Assembly: GCA_964059195.1 (NCBI GenBank)
Contig: CAXKWD010000003.1
Span: forward strand, 200,594,174-200,658,173
DNA: 64,000 nt
Source: Ectobius pallidus
Lineage: Eukaryota > Arthropoda > Insecta > Blattodea > Ectobiidae
Direction: 5' to 3'
Program-made: the position numbers and the translations under genes
Part shown: positions 11,354 to 20,477 of the stretch, in pieces
Position numbering within the stretch: position 1 is the first letter of the stretch
How the letters are laid out: the number at the start of each line of letters is the position of its first letter
Notes under the pieces: model-generated
Seen by the model: only the letters and a program-made list of their open reading frames with translations
Databases searched by the model: none
What the model was told of the DNA's origin: nothing

Positions 11354-11742
11354 TCTTCTTTAATACCAGCCAATTCTTCCTTAAGGACACTAATATCATA
11401 CCTTATCTCACTCTGATATTCATTTGTAGCTGATGAACACGAAATTCTTCTGTGAAAAACTGTTCTCTGGTGTACTCAATTAGAGGTGACGGTGTATATA
11501 AATCTCTGATTATGTACACGGTTTTTGTCTTCTCTATGCTCTCCAGTTGCTCTTCAGGTGTGTCCAGATGTTCTCTAAACCATAGGCGTTGACTGGGATT
11601 ACTTTAAGCTGAAATATGCGATGATTCTGATGGAGTTCATTGCTTTATTTACGGCATGTTGATAGCTGATAGGACTACCAATGCGATGTTGCTAGATCTA
11701 ACAGCATGGCTTGTAAGAAATAAAGAAGGCAGTGGAAGGGGC

Positions 11743-13077
11743 CAATACATAATTTTGCAATACTGTTATACTGGCGTTCATTGTACTGGTATTTTACTGT
11801 ATTACAGAGTTATTTGTATTAATTGTTAATTGGAACAAATTATTAAAATCTAAGCTATCTAAAATCATATATAGTCCAATTTTTCATTGCATGGCCAGGC
11901 GGCTTTCTTTTGTTAGGAGGAACAGTTTGCTGACAGCTCAACCCTTGTTCTTTGTTTTTACTGCACCAATCAGCTAGTTACCCCAGCCAATCAAAATCTA
12001 AGAATGTCCTGTGACGATTTTGACAGCTAATCGTCAACTCCGCATGGAGTGAAATTCGTGGTTGCAAGATCAAGTTACAGTAAACAATAAAACGTGTGAA
12101 TTGAAGAAAGCGAAGGCAGAACTGAGGTCAGTGATAACAATGAGAGAATATTGCAACGTTGCTTTTGTTTTGGAAAGCGAAAGCCAAGACTGATTTAGTC
12201 AGATCAATTAACATTAAGAAACACCGAAACCTTTGAAGCCAACTGGCCATGCAATGAATAACTGCACTATACTTCATCTGGTATTTGATTACACATGTTG
12301 GGGTGTGACCACGATTTCCATGTTTCCTACTGCTAACATTTTCCTAACCTTTGCAAGTTTTCCACATTATCACGGGATATTAACAGTAGTTAATAACCTC
12401 ACTCAGTACATTACCTTCCACAACTCCCGTGATTCTAGTAGGCATAGAGAGTAATATTACTACTCAAATCATGTTTACTCACAAATGGTGAATTGAATAT
12501 ATCAGTAATTATTAAATAAGATCATATAACTGACAGTCTGAAATGGATGACCTACTGATCGATGCCGATGCCTGAAGTCTGGTTCCAGACTAAGGATTCC
12601 GGTGACGACTGGTCCTCACCTGGTTGAGATGGTAGTGAGGAGTGTACTGCATCTGTGAAAGGTGTGCTACGCTTAGATGCGACCTCCCATTCATCATCAC
12701 AAATCCACAAAAATCCCGGATTCGACACTTACTGTAGTGAATGTAGTTAGTTTTTATTAATGTCCAGTAGTTAGTTTTTTTATTAAGATATCAATGTTTT
12801 TTTTTTCTTTCTTCTTAAATAGTTTAACTTTTTCACTCTCTTTCTTTATATACATATATTCTTCTGATTAACTTATAAATAATGTAGATAACCTATGTAA
12901 CTATAAATTAATAAATACTAATTGTATAGCGCATATAGGGGCCTCTGATAGGAATCCAGGACAGGGGCCAATAAGTATTAATATATTAAATAAATAAATA
13001 AAATAATAAATCTGACAATCTGTGGTGGGTAGTAATTTCTAAAAAGTCTTAATGTATTAAACACTCTTACATTGCAG
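11743..13077. other. upstream intron of the esterase; no exon seen
   Basis: AT-rich. The part 12540-13010 ends in an A/T-rich AAATAAATAAATAAAATAAT tail and may be the 3' end of an old retroposon. No esterase exon carrying the oxyanion HGGG motif was found from base 1 to this point. Confidence 0.4.
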
Positions 13078-13474
13078 GCTGGGACCTCTCGGCTTCCTCA
13101 GTACAGGGGATGAGTCTGCACCTGGGAACTGGGGACTCAAGGACCAGGTGGCAGCTCTCCAGTGGGTGCAGAGCAACATTGACAAGTTTGGTGGGAACCT
13201 GGGCAGGGTGACTCTGTTTGGAGAAAGTGCAGGCGGTGCTAGTGTGCATCTGCACATGCTGAGTCCACTTTCCAGGGGTCTGTTCCATCATGCCATCTCC
13301 CAGTCTGGCACTGCTCTGTGTGCCTGGGCCTTGGCACCTAATGGCACCACCAAGCATCAGGCCGCCAAGCTCGCTGCCATCCTCAGCTGTCCTGTGGAGC
13401 CATCAAATGCTCTGGTGGAGTGTCTGCGGACCAAGTCAGCTCAGGACATCATTGCTACAGACAAACAGTTCATG
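13078..13474 (+). CDS. carboxylesterase, internal exon with catalytic serine
   Basis: First visible exon of an alpha/beta-hydrolase of the carboxyl/cholinesterase family, which hydrolyses carboxylic esters. The acceptor ATTGCAG|G and donor ATG|GTAAGA bound a 397-nt exon entered in phase 2 and left in phase 0. Translation starts LGPLGFLSTGDESAPGN, then NWGLKDQVAALQWVQ and the nucleophile elbow FGESAGGAS with the catalytic Ser at 13226-13228. A cysteine pair typical of the family (ILSCP, LVECLR) follows. The N-terminal third of the protein (signal peptide, HGGG oxyanion loop) must be encoded left of the window. Base composition is clearly GC-richer than the flanking introns. Confidence 0.95.
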
Positions 13475-13539
13475 GTAAGATGTAAGAATCAAGCAGAATT
13501 TCATTTATGAAGTCCAGAATAGTACTTTATGAGATTGTA

Positions 13540-14150
13540 TGGGGACAGGAAAATGCCTGTCCGTCTTGTCTGTGTGTCTATACGCGCGATAACTCAAATA
13601 CTCTTTATTGGATTCTCATGAAACTTGATAAGCTCATTTATAATGTCCATGGGACAAAACCTTGTTATTTTTGACCAATTCGATTGACCGGTACAGGAGT
13701 AACTACTAATTAAAGGTCACATGCTTTTCAAATAGGAAATCATTACTATACTACAATCATTGAGGGCCTTGAATCCAATGCGGTCAGAAGTTTGTTTATT
13801 TCATTGTTCTGGTTGAAATAAGTACTACATGAATTCTGTTGTATACAGAAGGTATATTAGTGTGAAATAATTAGGCCTACGTACATACATTAAGTGAAGT
13901 TCTCTGCCAATGCATTTTGTGAAGTGTTGACATATGTTAAGAATTCCTTATATCAATGTAAACGAGTATGAATTAAGGTTAAGCATCAAACTTTAGACCT
14001 TTTTCCTTCCGCAAGCTCTGCTTAATGAATTGATCTGGAGCTTAACTCTGAATTTGATTACAAAAATAACTTATTTTCTGCACATCATAATTGCAATTAT
14101 CACTGATAAAACAAAAGCATTCTGGCACCTTAAAAGCTGATGGTCAACTT
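13540..14150 (-). repeat. dispersed repeat, copy 2 (inverted relative to 5990-6890)
   Basis: Mirror of the repeat at 5990-6890: AATAACTCAAATACTCTTTA and GACCGGTAC near 13580-13700, TAGGCCTACGTACATACATT at 13876, CATAATTGCAATTATCA at 14085, and ACAAAAGCATTCTGGCACCT at 14111-14130. It lies in the first visible esterase intron. Confidence 0.6.
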
Positions 14151-14665
14151 ATATACTCTTTAAGCTCCACTTACATCACATTCTTTCATGGACTAGTTTC
14201 AGGGAAACAACTCATCCCCATCCTCGGCTATTGGTCGACTGGTATTGTGTATATATATATGTGTATATATAGATATAGATATTTAAGTTGACCATCAGCT
14301 CTTAAGATTCATTAGTTTCACTGTTTATATCACTTCCCACGTTTATCGTTTAATTGCATTCTGGCACTTTGTTACATCAGTTTACCTGATTTTATTTGTC
14401 CTTCATTCACTTCTCTGAATCCCTATCCAAATCATTCAGCCTGGGAGTGCATGCCTTTTTATTTTTATTTACTGGTATTTATTTATTTTTGTAGTTAGGG
14501 TTGAGCTTTCCAGGAGGTACAATACAACTTACACAAATATTACGTAAATAATTATAAGTAGGGTGTATGAAATATCTAAAATCTAAATTCAGTGGTTTTG
14601 ATATGAAGTAAGAATTTGCATTATTTCTTGCAGTGCAGCACAATACTATTCTGCAAAGGCTATCA

Positions 14666-15441
14666 TCTACTCTTATACAATTCAACGGCCCTAAATAGCG
14701 TGCTTGCTCGCTCGCCCGCTTCGTGAGACATCGGGTATACTCGGCGATGTTCGTCTCTCGCAGTGTAAACATTCATGACGACTACACAATTAGGAAAACC
14801 GTTTCTTTATTATATAAGGCCTAAGTGAAATGAACACAATGAACAAATATTCTAATTTTAATTTTACTTACAATTTTCATAGCTCTGAACCACAAACATT
14901 TTTAATAATCTACCAGTGTAAATTTCTTAAAAATCCTGGAGTCAATTAATAATGGCGGGTGAACCCGCGGGCATCAGGTTTAATATATTGATAGTTTAAT
15001 CCTCGAAGTATCGCGGACAGTACAGATCCAAATCAATCACTCCTTCTCTTGAAAAATTATATAATTTCTGAAAATTACACTGAATTTATCAAATAAAATT
15101 CACATCACATTCATCTGTCAACAAACAGTTGAGAAACGATACGTATTATCCACCGCCGTCTCAAGAATTACGCACGAGAATTATACAGTTTAGAAGGCAG
15201 TGGTTCACAGTTATCTTTGGAACTGCATAATCAAATCTGAGATCGTTTTCCCAGGTGGCGATTTCTAATCGTGGAATGTACTCTAAAGCCGGAATTTTAG
15301 CTGTTTCATTAATTATTAATGGCTTAGTTTATGAATGATTCTCGTGCAAGTGTTAATAAATATAATGCTTTAATAATTATTATACTCTTACTTTTTAATT
15401 TTTAAAAGAATTATCGTGGCGAAGCCACGGGCACCTCCTAG
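14666..15441 (+). mobile_element. non-autonomous Helitron, copy 1
   Basis: The 5' end TCTACTCTTATACAATTC follows an A (14665). The 3' end has the hairpin CGTGGC-GAA-GCCACG (15415-15429) and, after GGCACCTC, the terminal CTAG (15438-15441) followed by T. The TC...CTAG ends, a hairpin about 10 nt before the 3' end, and insertion between A and T are the Helitron signature. A second hairpin of the same type (GGCGGGTGAACCCGCGGGCA, about 14955-14975) lies inside, suggesting one Helitron end captured within another. No Rep/helicase ORF. A homologous copy is at 54185-54680. Confidence 0.75.
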
Positions 15442-16345
15442 TATCATACATAACAAAAAAGAAGCTCAATGATTTTACATTATTTTACCTGCTATTTCTC
15501 TGTAACAATGGAACCGTAAGGGTTTTCATGTCAGAACCTACCCTCCAATTTTGCACAACGGTTGGTCTTCATTGTACATAGACATATATGCCAAAACTTA
15601 GCTGTTCATATACACTTTTAACAAGTGAAAATTAATTGCCAATCTCGTAAATTCAAAATGTTGAGTAGCCTCTTACAGCTGTCAGCAGGAGTGGCCTTCC
15701 CTAACTATCACATGCTTGGCATCGGGTCACAGTGTTCCCGAATCCCGCACCAGATATATGCCTATGTATAGTTTGCCTTATCTCTCCCTTTCCTTATCAC
15801 TATGGGAGGGAATAATATTATAACAATAATAATACCCTCCTCTGATACACATGCTTGTATTCTGGTAGTTGTCATGAAGTAATTAGTACCTGCTTAAATT
15901 TTTAGGATTAGTTAAGTGAATCCCGTGTGCTGTTTACATTAGTTAATTTTTTATTACTTTGGCCCATAATAATGAGTACTATTTATTATTACATAATGTG
16001 TTAGTCCGTGTTCTTAACACTTAAATACTTTTGTCTGGACAATAAGTGCCAACATTGAGAATAAGTTGATTGAAGCTCTGGTATTGTGATTCGCTGTGCA
16101 TGGCAAACATGTTCAAATATCACACAAATTGAGTGATCACACTTCTATAACACACACACTAACAATCATAAGCAACCTCGTAGTGTCTACACAGGTTATA
16201 TAGTTTTAAAATGCAAAAATGGTAAGAACAAATGATTATAATAATTAAAACGAAGTAATATACACAGTGGAGCACATGAATAACTGAACTAGTTAAATAT
16301 TATATTAACACTTAATGCTTCACTTACGTCGCTGTTTATGAGCAG

Positions 16346-16377
16346 GACATGTTTCGGGATTCTTATCCCATCTTTGG
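16346..16377 (-). ncRNA. hammerhead-like motif, mirror copy in the inverted arm
   Basis: Reverse complement of the motif at 17019-17050, carried by the inverted 190-bp arm: CCGAAGA, GGGAU/AUCCC, GAAACAUGUC. Both strands of this locus therefore encode one copy. Confidence 0.55.
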
Positions 16378-16469
16378 CTGCTGGTCAACTGGCAATTGGC
16401 GATCATGGTTAGTGGTCTTTATGGTTTGTCCAGTGCTGCCCTCTCTTCTCTTGGCTGTAAGCTTGATGA

Positions 16470-17033
16470 CCACAAAAACCACAAAATTACAAAAAATTCA
16501 CCTACCATCCAAAAACATTCTACAAATTTGAGAAAGTATTAAAAAACTACAACATCAAGCTAGCACCCCAGAACAAATATACCATTAGAAATCTGCTCAA
16601 TCACCCACTAAAAGACATCACACCCAAAACAGAACTATCAGGAATCTATCAGATGGAATGTGAAAACTGCCAACTGACCTACATTGGACAAACCAAAAAA
16701 AATATAACAACTAGAATGAAAGAACACCTTAGGAATGTGAAATTCATGCAAACGGACAAATCAGCTGTAGCACATCACTCCTGGACACAAAACCACCACA
16801 TCAAAAAGGATGTTAAACTATTAAAACACGTCAAGACACGGGCAGAACTGAACACCTGGGAGAAGATTTTCATCACTAAGAACAGCAGCAATGTTATGAA
16901 TTTTGAAATACCGCCGGTGGATGACGTCATCAAGCTTACAGCCAAGAGAAGAGAGGGCAGCACTGGACAAACCATAAAGACCACTAACCATGATCGCCAA
17001 TTGGCAGTTGACCAGCAGCCGAAGATGGGATAA
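16470..17033 (+). CDS. PLE polyprotein C-terminus with GIY-YIG endonuclease
   Basis: An uninterrupted frame of 187 codons beginning at the inversion joint, with no start codon of its own. First comes the end of the reverse transcriptase (FYKFEKVLKNYNIKLAP...NKYTIRNLL). Then the GIY-YIG nuclease: SGIYQMECENC (GIY), LTYIGQTKKN (YIG), TTRMKEHL with the catalytic Arg, and SAVAHHSW. The ORF ends ...DRQLAVDQQPKMG-stop; the TAA at 17031-17033 lies in the stem-II loop of a hammerhead-like motif. The nuclease is thought to nick target DNA for PLE retrotransposition. The intact frame suggests recent insertion; the RT core is missing, so this copy is immobile by itself. Confidence 0.85.
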   Translation, partial: PQKPQNYKKFTYHPKTFYKFEKVLKNYNIKLAPQNKYTIRNLLNHPLKDITPKTELSGIYQMECENCQLTYIGQTKKNITTRMKEHLRNVKFMQTDKSAVAHHSWTQNHHIKKDVKLLKHVKTRAELNTWEKIFITKNSSNVMNFEIPPVDDVIKLTAKRREGSTGQTIKTTNHDRQLAVDQQPKMG

Positions 17034-17050
17034 GAATCCCGAAACATGTC
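17019..17050 (+). ncRNA. hammerhead-like motif at PLE 3' end (ACAUGU type)
   Basis: CCGAAGA (17019-17025; the usual U4 is C), spacer U, stem II GGGAU/AUCCC with loop AAGA, GAAA (17041-17044), then CAUGUC. A15.1 through U16.1 reads ACAUGU, a 6-nt palindrome with no room for a closing loop, so helix III would have to form between two RNAs. GUC (17048-17050) is the expected cleavage triplet. The mirror copy lies on - at about 16377-16346. Confidence 0.55.
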
Positions 17051-17465
17051 CTGCTCATAAACAGCGACGTAAGTGAAGCATTAAGTGTTAATATAATATT
17101 TAACTAGTTCAGTTAACAAATGATTATTTAAAAATTATTCAGTGAAACACATTCCACGAGTAACCAGGTAGCTCCTTCCCTTCCAGCAGCACACCCTGCT
17201 GTCACTTGTTCCTAGCAAGCACTCAAGTGCCCACCGTTGTTTACTGAAGTGGAACAAAATAACCACATTTTCACCCACTTACAGTTCGTATGAGCAGCTA
17301 ATTTTCTGCATGTGTTCATCTATAATGAAAACCTATCGATGTGTAGAATTTAAGGATAGGTTTCAACATAACAACCTGTACGGTTCCCTTGTAAGTACTG
17401 TATAAATCCTGTACAGAACAAAGAGAAAACATTTGAAAAGAACTGCAAATCTGATTTGTTTTCAG

Positions 17466-17631
17466 GAGTGGGATGTGGACCCTATCATCCCGTTCAAGGT
17501 TGTAATAGAACCAGGAGACTTGGGTGAAGCTTTTCTTCCAAAGCATCCTCTGGATCTGATCCGAGAAGCACCTCAAGACATTCCATGGCTTACTGGCATT
17601 AATTCTGGAGATGGTGGTCTTAAGGCTGCTC
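17466..17631 (+). CDS. carboxylesterase exon with catalytic acid
   Basis: Acceptor TTTTCAG|GAG and donor GCTC|GTAAGT; 166 nt, entered in phase 0 directly after ...KQFM of the preceding exon and left in phase 1. Translation EWDVDPIIPFKVVIEPGD, LGEAFLPKHPLDLIREA, then the block WLTGINSGDGGLKAA. In this family the triad acid lies in the segment after GxNS; here it reads S-G-D-G-G, so the acid would be Asp rather than the more common Glu. The intron before it (13475-17465) is 4.0 kb and holds a Helitron, a Harbinger-like element and a PLE. Confidence 0.93.
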
Positions 17632-18512
17632 GTAAGTAACTCTCCCATTGTAAAGTTTTCCAGCTGAATTGCAGTAGTGTGAAGATTTAAATCCTTAGAT
17701 TGTATGAGCGACTTCAGAGAATTTGCTGGGAAAAATGTTTCAAATAAAATGTTTGCTCTGTGTAGATATAACATATTATACATGTTAGGCTAAGCAATTT
17801 GCTTACAAATTAAAACAAAATCGTTTAAACCCATTTTGAGAAAATCACAAAAAAAAATGAAATTCTCTTGATGTAAAGTGATTGTAAAAGAGAGAAAGTT
17901 GTTGCCATGCTTTGTGTTGCATTCCCAAAGAATACACAACCCAAAATAGCCAGGTTACCTTAGGGTCATTCCATGCCAAATCATCACAGCTCCCAACCCA
18001 ACCATCTCAGTTTTACATAAAATTCGGTAAGAAGTTAAAATACATGAAATTGTACGCGCACACACAAAATTTTACCACTCAGTGATTTACGATATTTGTA
18101 CAGCAGGGATGCAAACATGATAAAAATTGTAAAATTTTCCCTTGCATGCTCTGCAAAAATAAATCATAACTTCACTTCTAATTGAGGTAAAACCTTCATG
18201 TTGATCTCATTTTGAAGCTAAAGGTACATAGTTTCCATTAAAAATAGTTGCATTTCAAAATATTAATTTTTTCATTCCAAAGTTAAAAGGTGTAACCTTT
18301 GACCTTAAGTATCTAAGAAACTGTATCTTTAATTTTATTGAAGAAAACATATGTTAGGCAGTTAAATGCATTCTATCTTTGGTACAAATTTCATTTTGGG
18401 ATGACTTTGGGAACAGGAGAAAAAAATATATAAAGTATATGAGTGTAAGTAATAGCATAGCCAGCTAGTAAGCTCTTAAGAGCCACGCCTCATAAGTAGA
18501 GAAGAAAGATGG

Positions 18513-18640
18513 TGGCCGAGAAGGGTGAAAGAAGCGATTGAAATAGCGAGAAGACCCCAGAACATCAACGGGGATAAAGGCCTGGACTTGCCGAAAACCT
18601 GGCAACCCCTTCTTCGACACCACCATGACGCAGCAGATAG
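18513..18640 (+). pseudogene. PLE ORF C-terminal tail
   Basis: RVKEAIEIARRPQNINGDKG followed by LDLPKTWQPLL matches the conserved end of PLE GIY-YIG proteins (a REAIEI...N-N-R-x-x-G...W pattern just before the stop). Only about 40 residues are recognisable; the GIY-YIG domain itself is absent here. Confidence 0.6.
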
Positions 18641-18798
18641 GGATAATGGAGCTCCGACCAACCGCTGCTGTCGACCGACCAATCCCAGAGCTCCAACAGA
18701 TGCCTCTTCTGTGATTGGCCGGACGCCCGCTACTGCTCCGCAACACCACACAGCTATATAAGAGCCCGATGCCCGGCTTAGTCAGTGACCTTTTGGCC

Positions 18799-18832
18799 CT
18801 GAAGAAGACAGCAACATGGCTGTAGAAACGTT
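18799..18832 (+). ncRNA. hammerhead-like motif (ACGU type)
   Basis: CUGAAGA (18799-18805), AG spacer, stem II ACAGC/GCUGU with loop AACAUG, one A, GAAA (18825-18828), then CGUU. ACGU (18828-18831) is palindromic and GUU is an allowed NUH triplet. It lies downstream of the PLE C-terminal remnant, where such motifs occur in PLEs. Confidence 0.6.
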
Positions 18833-18989
18833 TGCCTCTCGACGCGGCGCTACCCGGACAGCCTAGACTGTGAGCTCTTAAGAGCATACTAGCAGGCTAT
18901 GGTGATAGTAAACTATTATTGCACCAGTCATGTAAGTCATGTAAGTTCAGACCTACCTATCTACCTCTCCCTCCCTCTCCCTCTCTCTC

Positions 18990-19337
18990 TCAAAATTCTA
19001 CATAGGACAAACAGGCCGAAGTTTCAAAACACGATACACAGAACACATACGAGCTCTCAAACAAAACACAGACTCTGCCTATGCAAACCATATAATAACC
19101 ACAGGACACGAATACGCAGACATCAATACAGACATGGAAATCCTACACATTAACCACAAAGGTCACACACTCAACACACTCGAACAATATGAAATATACA
19201 GACACACCACACAAGACAACACCAACATCCTAAACGAACAGTTACAATTCAAATCGCACGCGCTGTACGATACAGTTATCCAGAAATGTCTTCCCAACAA
19301 CAACAACAACAACAACACCACGGAAGTCAGTTGCTGA
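18990..19337 (+). pseudogene. PLE GIY-YIG endonuclease, 5'-truncated
   Basis: An open frame from the CT-rich joint at about 18990 to TGA 19335-19337: FYIGQTGRSFKTRYTEHIRA (YIG motif and catalytic Arg in KTRYTEH), SAYANHIITTGHEY with a catalytic-type His-rich block, then LNTLEQYEIYRHTTQDNTN (Glu). An Asn-rich run encoded by (CAA/AAC)n at 19296-19318 lies just before the stop. No frameshift in about 115 codons, but RT and most of the element are missing. Nested in the Sola-like element, in a different PLE lineage from 16470-17033. Confidence 0.75.
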
Positions 19338-19368
19338 AGATGGCCGCTCCATGCGGTTGAAAGCGCTC
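19334..19368 (+). ncRNA. hammerhead-like motif overlapping the PLE stop codon (AGCGCU type)
   Basis: CUGAAGA (19334-19340) contains the ORF's own TGA stop. Then spacer U, stem II CCGC/GCGG with G-U extension and loop UCCAU, GAAA (19359-19362), and GCGCUC. AGCGCU (19362-19367) is a perfect palindrome and CUC the cleavage triplet. Consensus core bases are all present. Confidence 0.65.
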
Positions 19369-19437
19369 CAACAGGTAACAAAATACCGCAATTTAGTAGT
19401 GAGTACCAGTGATAAAGCTCTACGCTATACATAAATC

Positions 19438-19470
19438 ATTATATATATATATATATACATACATATATGC
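19438..19470. repeat. AT microsatellite
   Basis: (AT)n run followed by ATACATACATATATGC. Confidence 0.9.
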
Positions 19471-19567
19471 ACTGCTAGTCTGCTAAGCAAGCTCAGTCCT
19501 CCTCAATCTTCTGTGGAGTTCAGAGGTGATTCAGATACTAGTGCTTCTTTAAGTACCTAATGATAAC

Positions 19568-20477
19568 TTGAAAAGGCATGAGGAAATGGATAAGAAGTAC
19601 ATACAGACACAGGGCTGCAACCCATTTGATATTAAAGGGCACAAGAGCAGAAGAAAACAATTAAGGAGGGTGTTGCCACGGATGACAGAAAAACTACCAC
19701 ATGTGAATAGTGAACAAATGATTTGTGACAACTGTAGGAAGAAAATTAAAATGACTGATGATGTTCCTGAGGAAGAACCGAGCACATCAGTTGATAATAA
19801 AGTGATATCTAATTGGATGCATACAGTACTGACTCTGCTGTACGGTCATTAAATGCTAGTCTGAGTAGTGTCGGTGCATCACCCATCAAGAAGAAGAGAC
19901 TGAAGGAAGAACCATACTGCAAAAATAAAGCTACTAAAATTGTGAAAGTTGTAAAAGAGAAGATGTTTCACATTCTAGCTGAAGAAACCGTGCCTGACAA
20001 CGATGGTTGTGATGCCATACTGCAAGAACTGAAAGAAAAGTTTGAAGACACCATTAACAAAAGTGAAAAAGTTACAATTTTGACCATTCTTCCTAAAGAC
20101 TGGAGTATCAGAAGAATAGTGCACGAATTTCCTCGTGCAAGTAACTACATGATACGTAAAGCTAAGGAATTAATAAGAGAATGTGGAATTTTATCTACAC
20201 CAAATCCTAAGCCCGGAAGGAGTTTGGATCCAGAGGTTGCCAACACTGTGAAGAACTTCTTCTGCAATGATGATGTCAGCAGAATTATGCCTGGCAAGAA
20301 AGATTTTGTGAGTGTTAGAATGGGTGCTACAAAAGAACACATGCAAAAGAGGCTAATTTTAAACAACCTTGCAGAAGTGTATGTTCATTTCAAACAGTCT
20401 TATCCTGGTGTGAAGATTGGTTTATCAAAATTTGCCTCTCTGCGACCTAAACATTGTGTTCTTGTTTTAGCGGGCTA
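19568..20477 (+). pseudogene. transposase of the Sola-like element, N-terminal half
   Basis: Two frames joined near 19810-19850. The first has CNPFDIKGHKSRRKQLRRVL and a CDNCRKKI Cys pair. The second begins in STDSAVRSLNASLSSVGASP, then KKKRLKEE, a KVTILTILPKDWSIRRIVHE helix-turn-helix-like region, NPKPGRSL, DDVSRIMPGKKDFVSVR, and stops matching at SKFASLRPKHCVLV. This text belongs to a family widespread in arthropods and cnidarians, normally longer at the C-terminus. It is broken at 20470-20477, where a tandem-repeat element begins, and the catalytic half is gone. One frameshift. The superfamily name rests on the 4-bp TSD. Confidence 0.6.

Larger units (their letters stand above)
9685..11733. 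mobile_element. Mutator-like transposon with SGNH ORF fragment and 9-bp TSD
   Basis: The termini are inverted repeats of about 65 bp (9685 onward ACTGCCTTCTATATCTTACA; mirror ending at 11733), flanked by the identical 9-bp direct repeat GGAAGGGGC (9676-9684 and 11734-11742). A 9-bp duplication with long TIRs is the Mutator-superfamily pattern. Inside, on the - strand, is a decayed ORF with a coiled-coil stretch and an SGNH-hydrolase block rather than a transposase, and it is split by a retroelement at 10491-11353. Without that insertion the element is about 1.17 kb, so it is non-autonomous. Confidence 0.7.
16281..17115 (+). mobile_element. Penelope-like element, 5'-truncated, as inverted 3'-end dimer
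   Basis: The outer 190 bp on each side (16281-16470 and 16926-17115) are near-perfect inverted repeats. Between them the + strand carries the open C-terminal part of a PLE polyprotein. The left arm is therefore an inverted second copy of the PLE 3' end joined head-on at about 16470. The outer ends read TAACTGAACTAGTT and its mirror. The element sits in the Harbinger-like MITE and so is younger than it. Confidence 0.8.
15506..17391. mobile_element. PIF/Harbinger-like MITE, copy 1 (hosts a PLE)
   Basis: Termini CAATGGAACCG...CGGTTCCCTTG are inverted repeats extending about 100 bp (ATGTCAGAACCTACCCTCCA on the left; a mirrored version with GATAGGTTTTCATT on the right), flanked by TAA (15503-15505 and 17392-17394 read TAA). 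A second copy at 44859-46195 shares the ends and the interior in mirror orientation and is flanked by TTA. A 3-bp TWA-type duplication suggests the PIF/Harbinger superfamily. No transposase remains. Removing the nested PLE (16281-17115) leaves about 1.05 kb. Confidence 0.65.
18457..18900 (+). mobile_element. Penelope-like element 3' end, bounded by 28-bp inverted repeats
   Basis: The bounds ATAGCCAGCTAGTAAGCTCT (left) and mirror ACTAGCAGGCTAT (right) form a 28-bp inverted repeat around a CTCTTAAGAG palindrome. In between is the last part of a PLE ORF and, about 170 bp downstream of the recognisable coding text, a hammerhead-like core. A TATATAAG stretch at 18755-18762 precedes the ribozyme. 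Confidence 0.65.

Noticed and set aside
1..13077. Search for the missing N-terminal esterase exons (HGGG oxyanion block)
   Set aside because: No matching text with splice sites was seen; they are probably left of the window.
13057..13357. Antisense open frames over the esterase exon
   Set aside because: GC-rich shadow frames of a real exon with a catalytic motif on the + strand.
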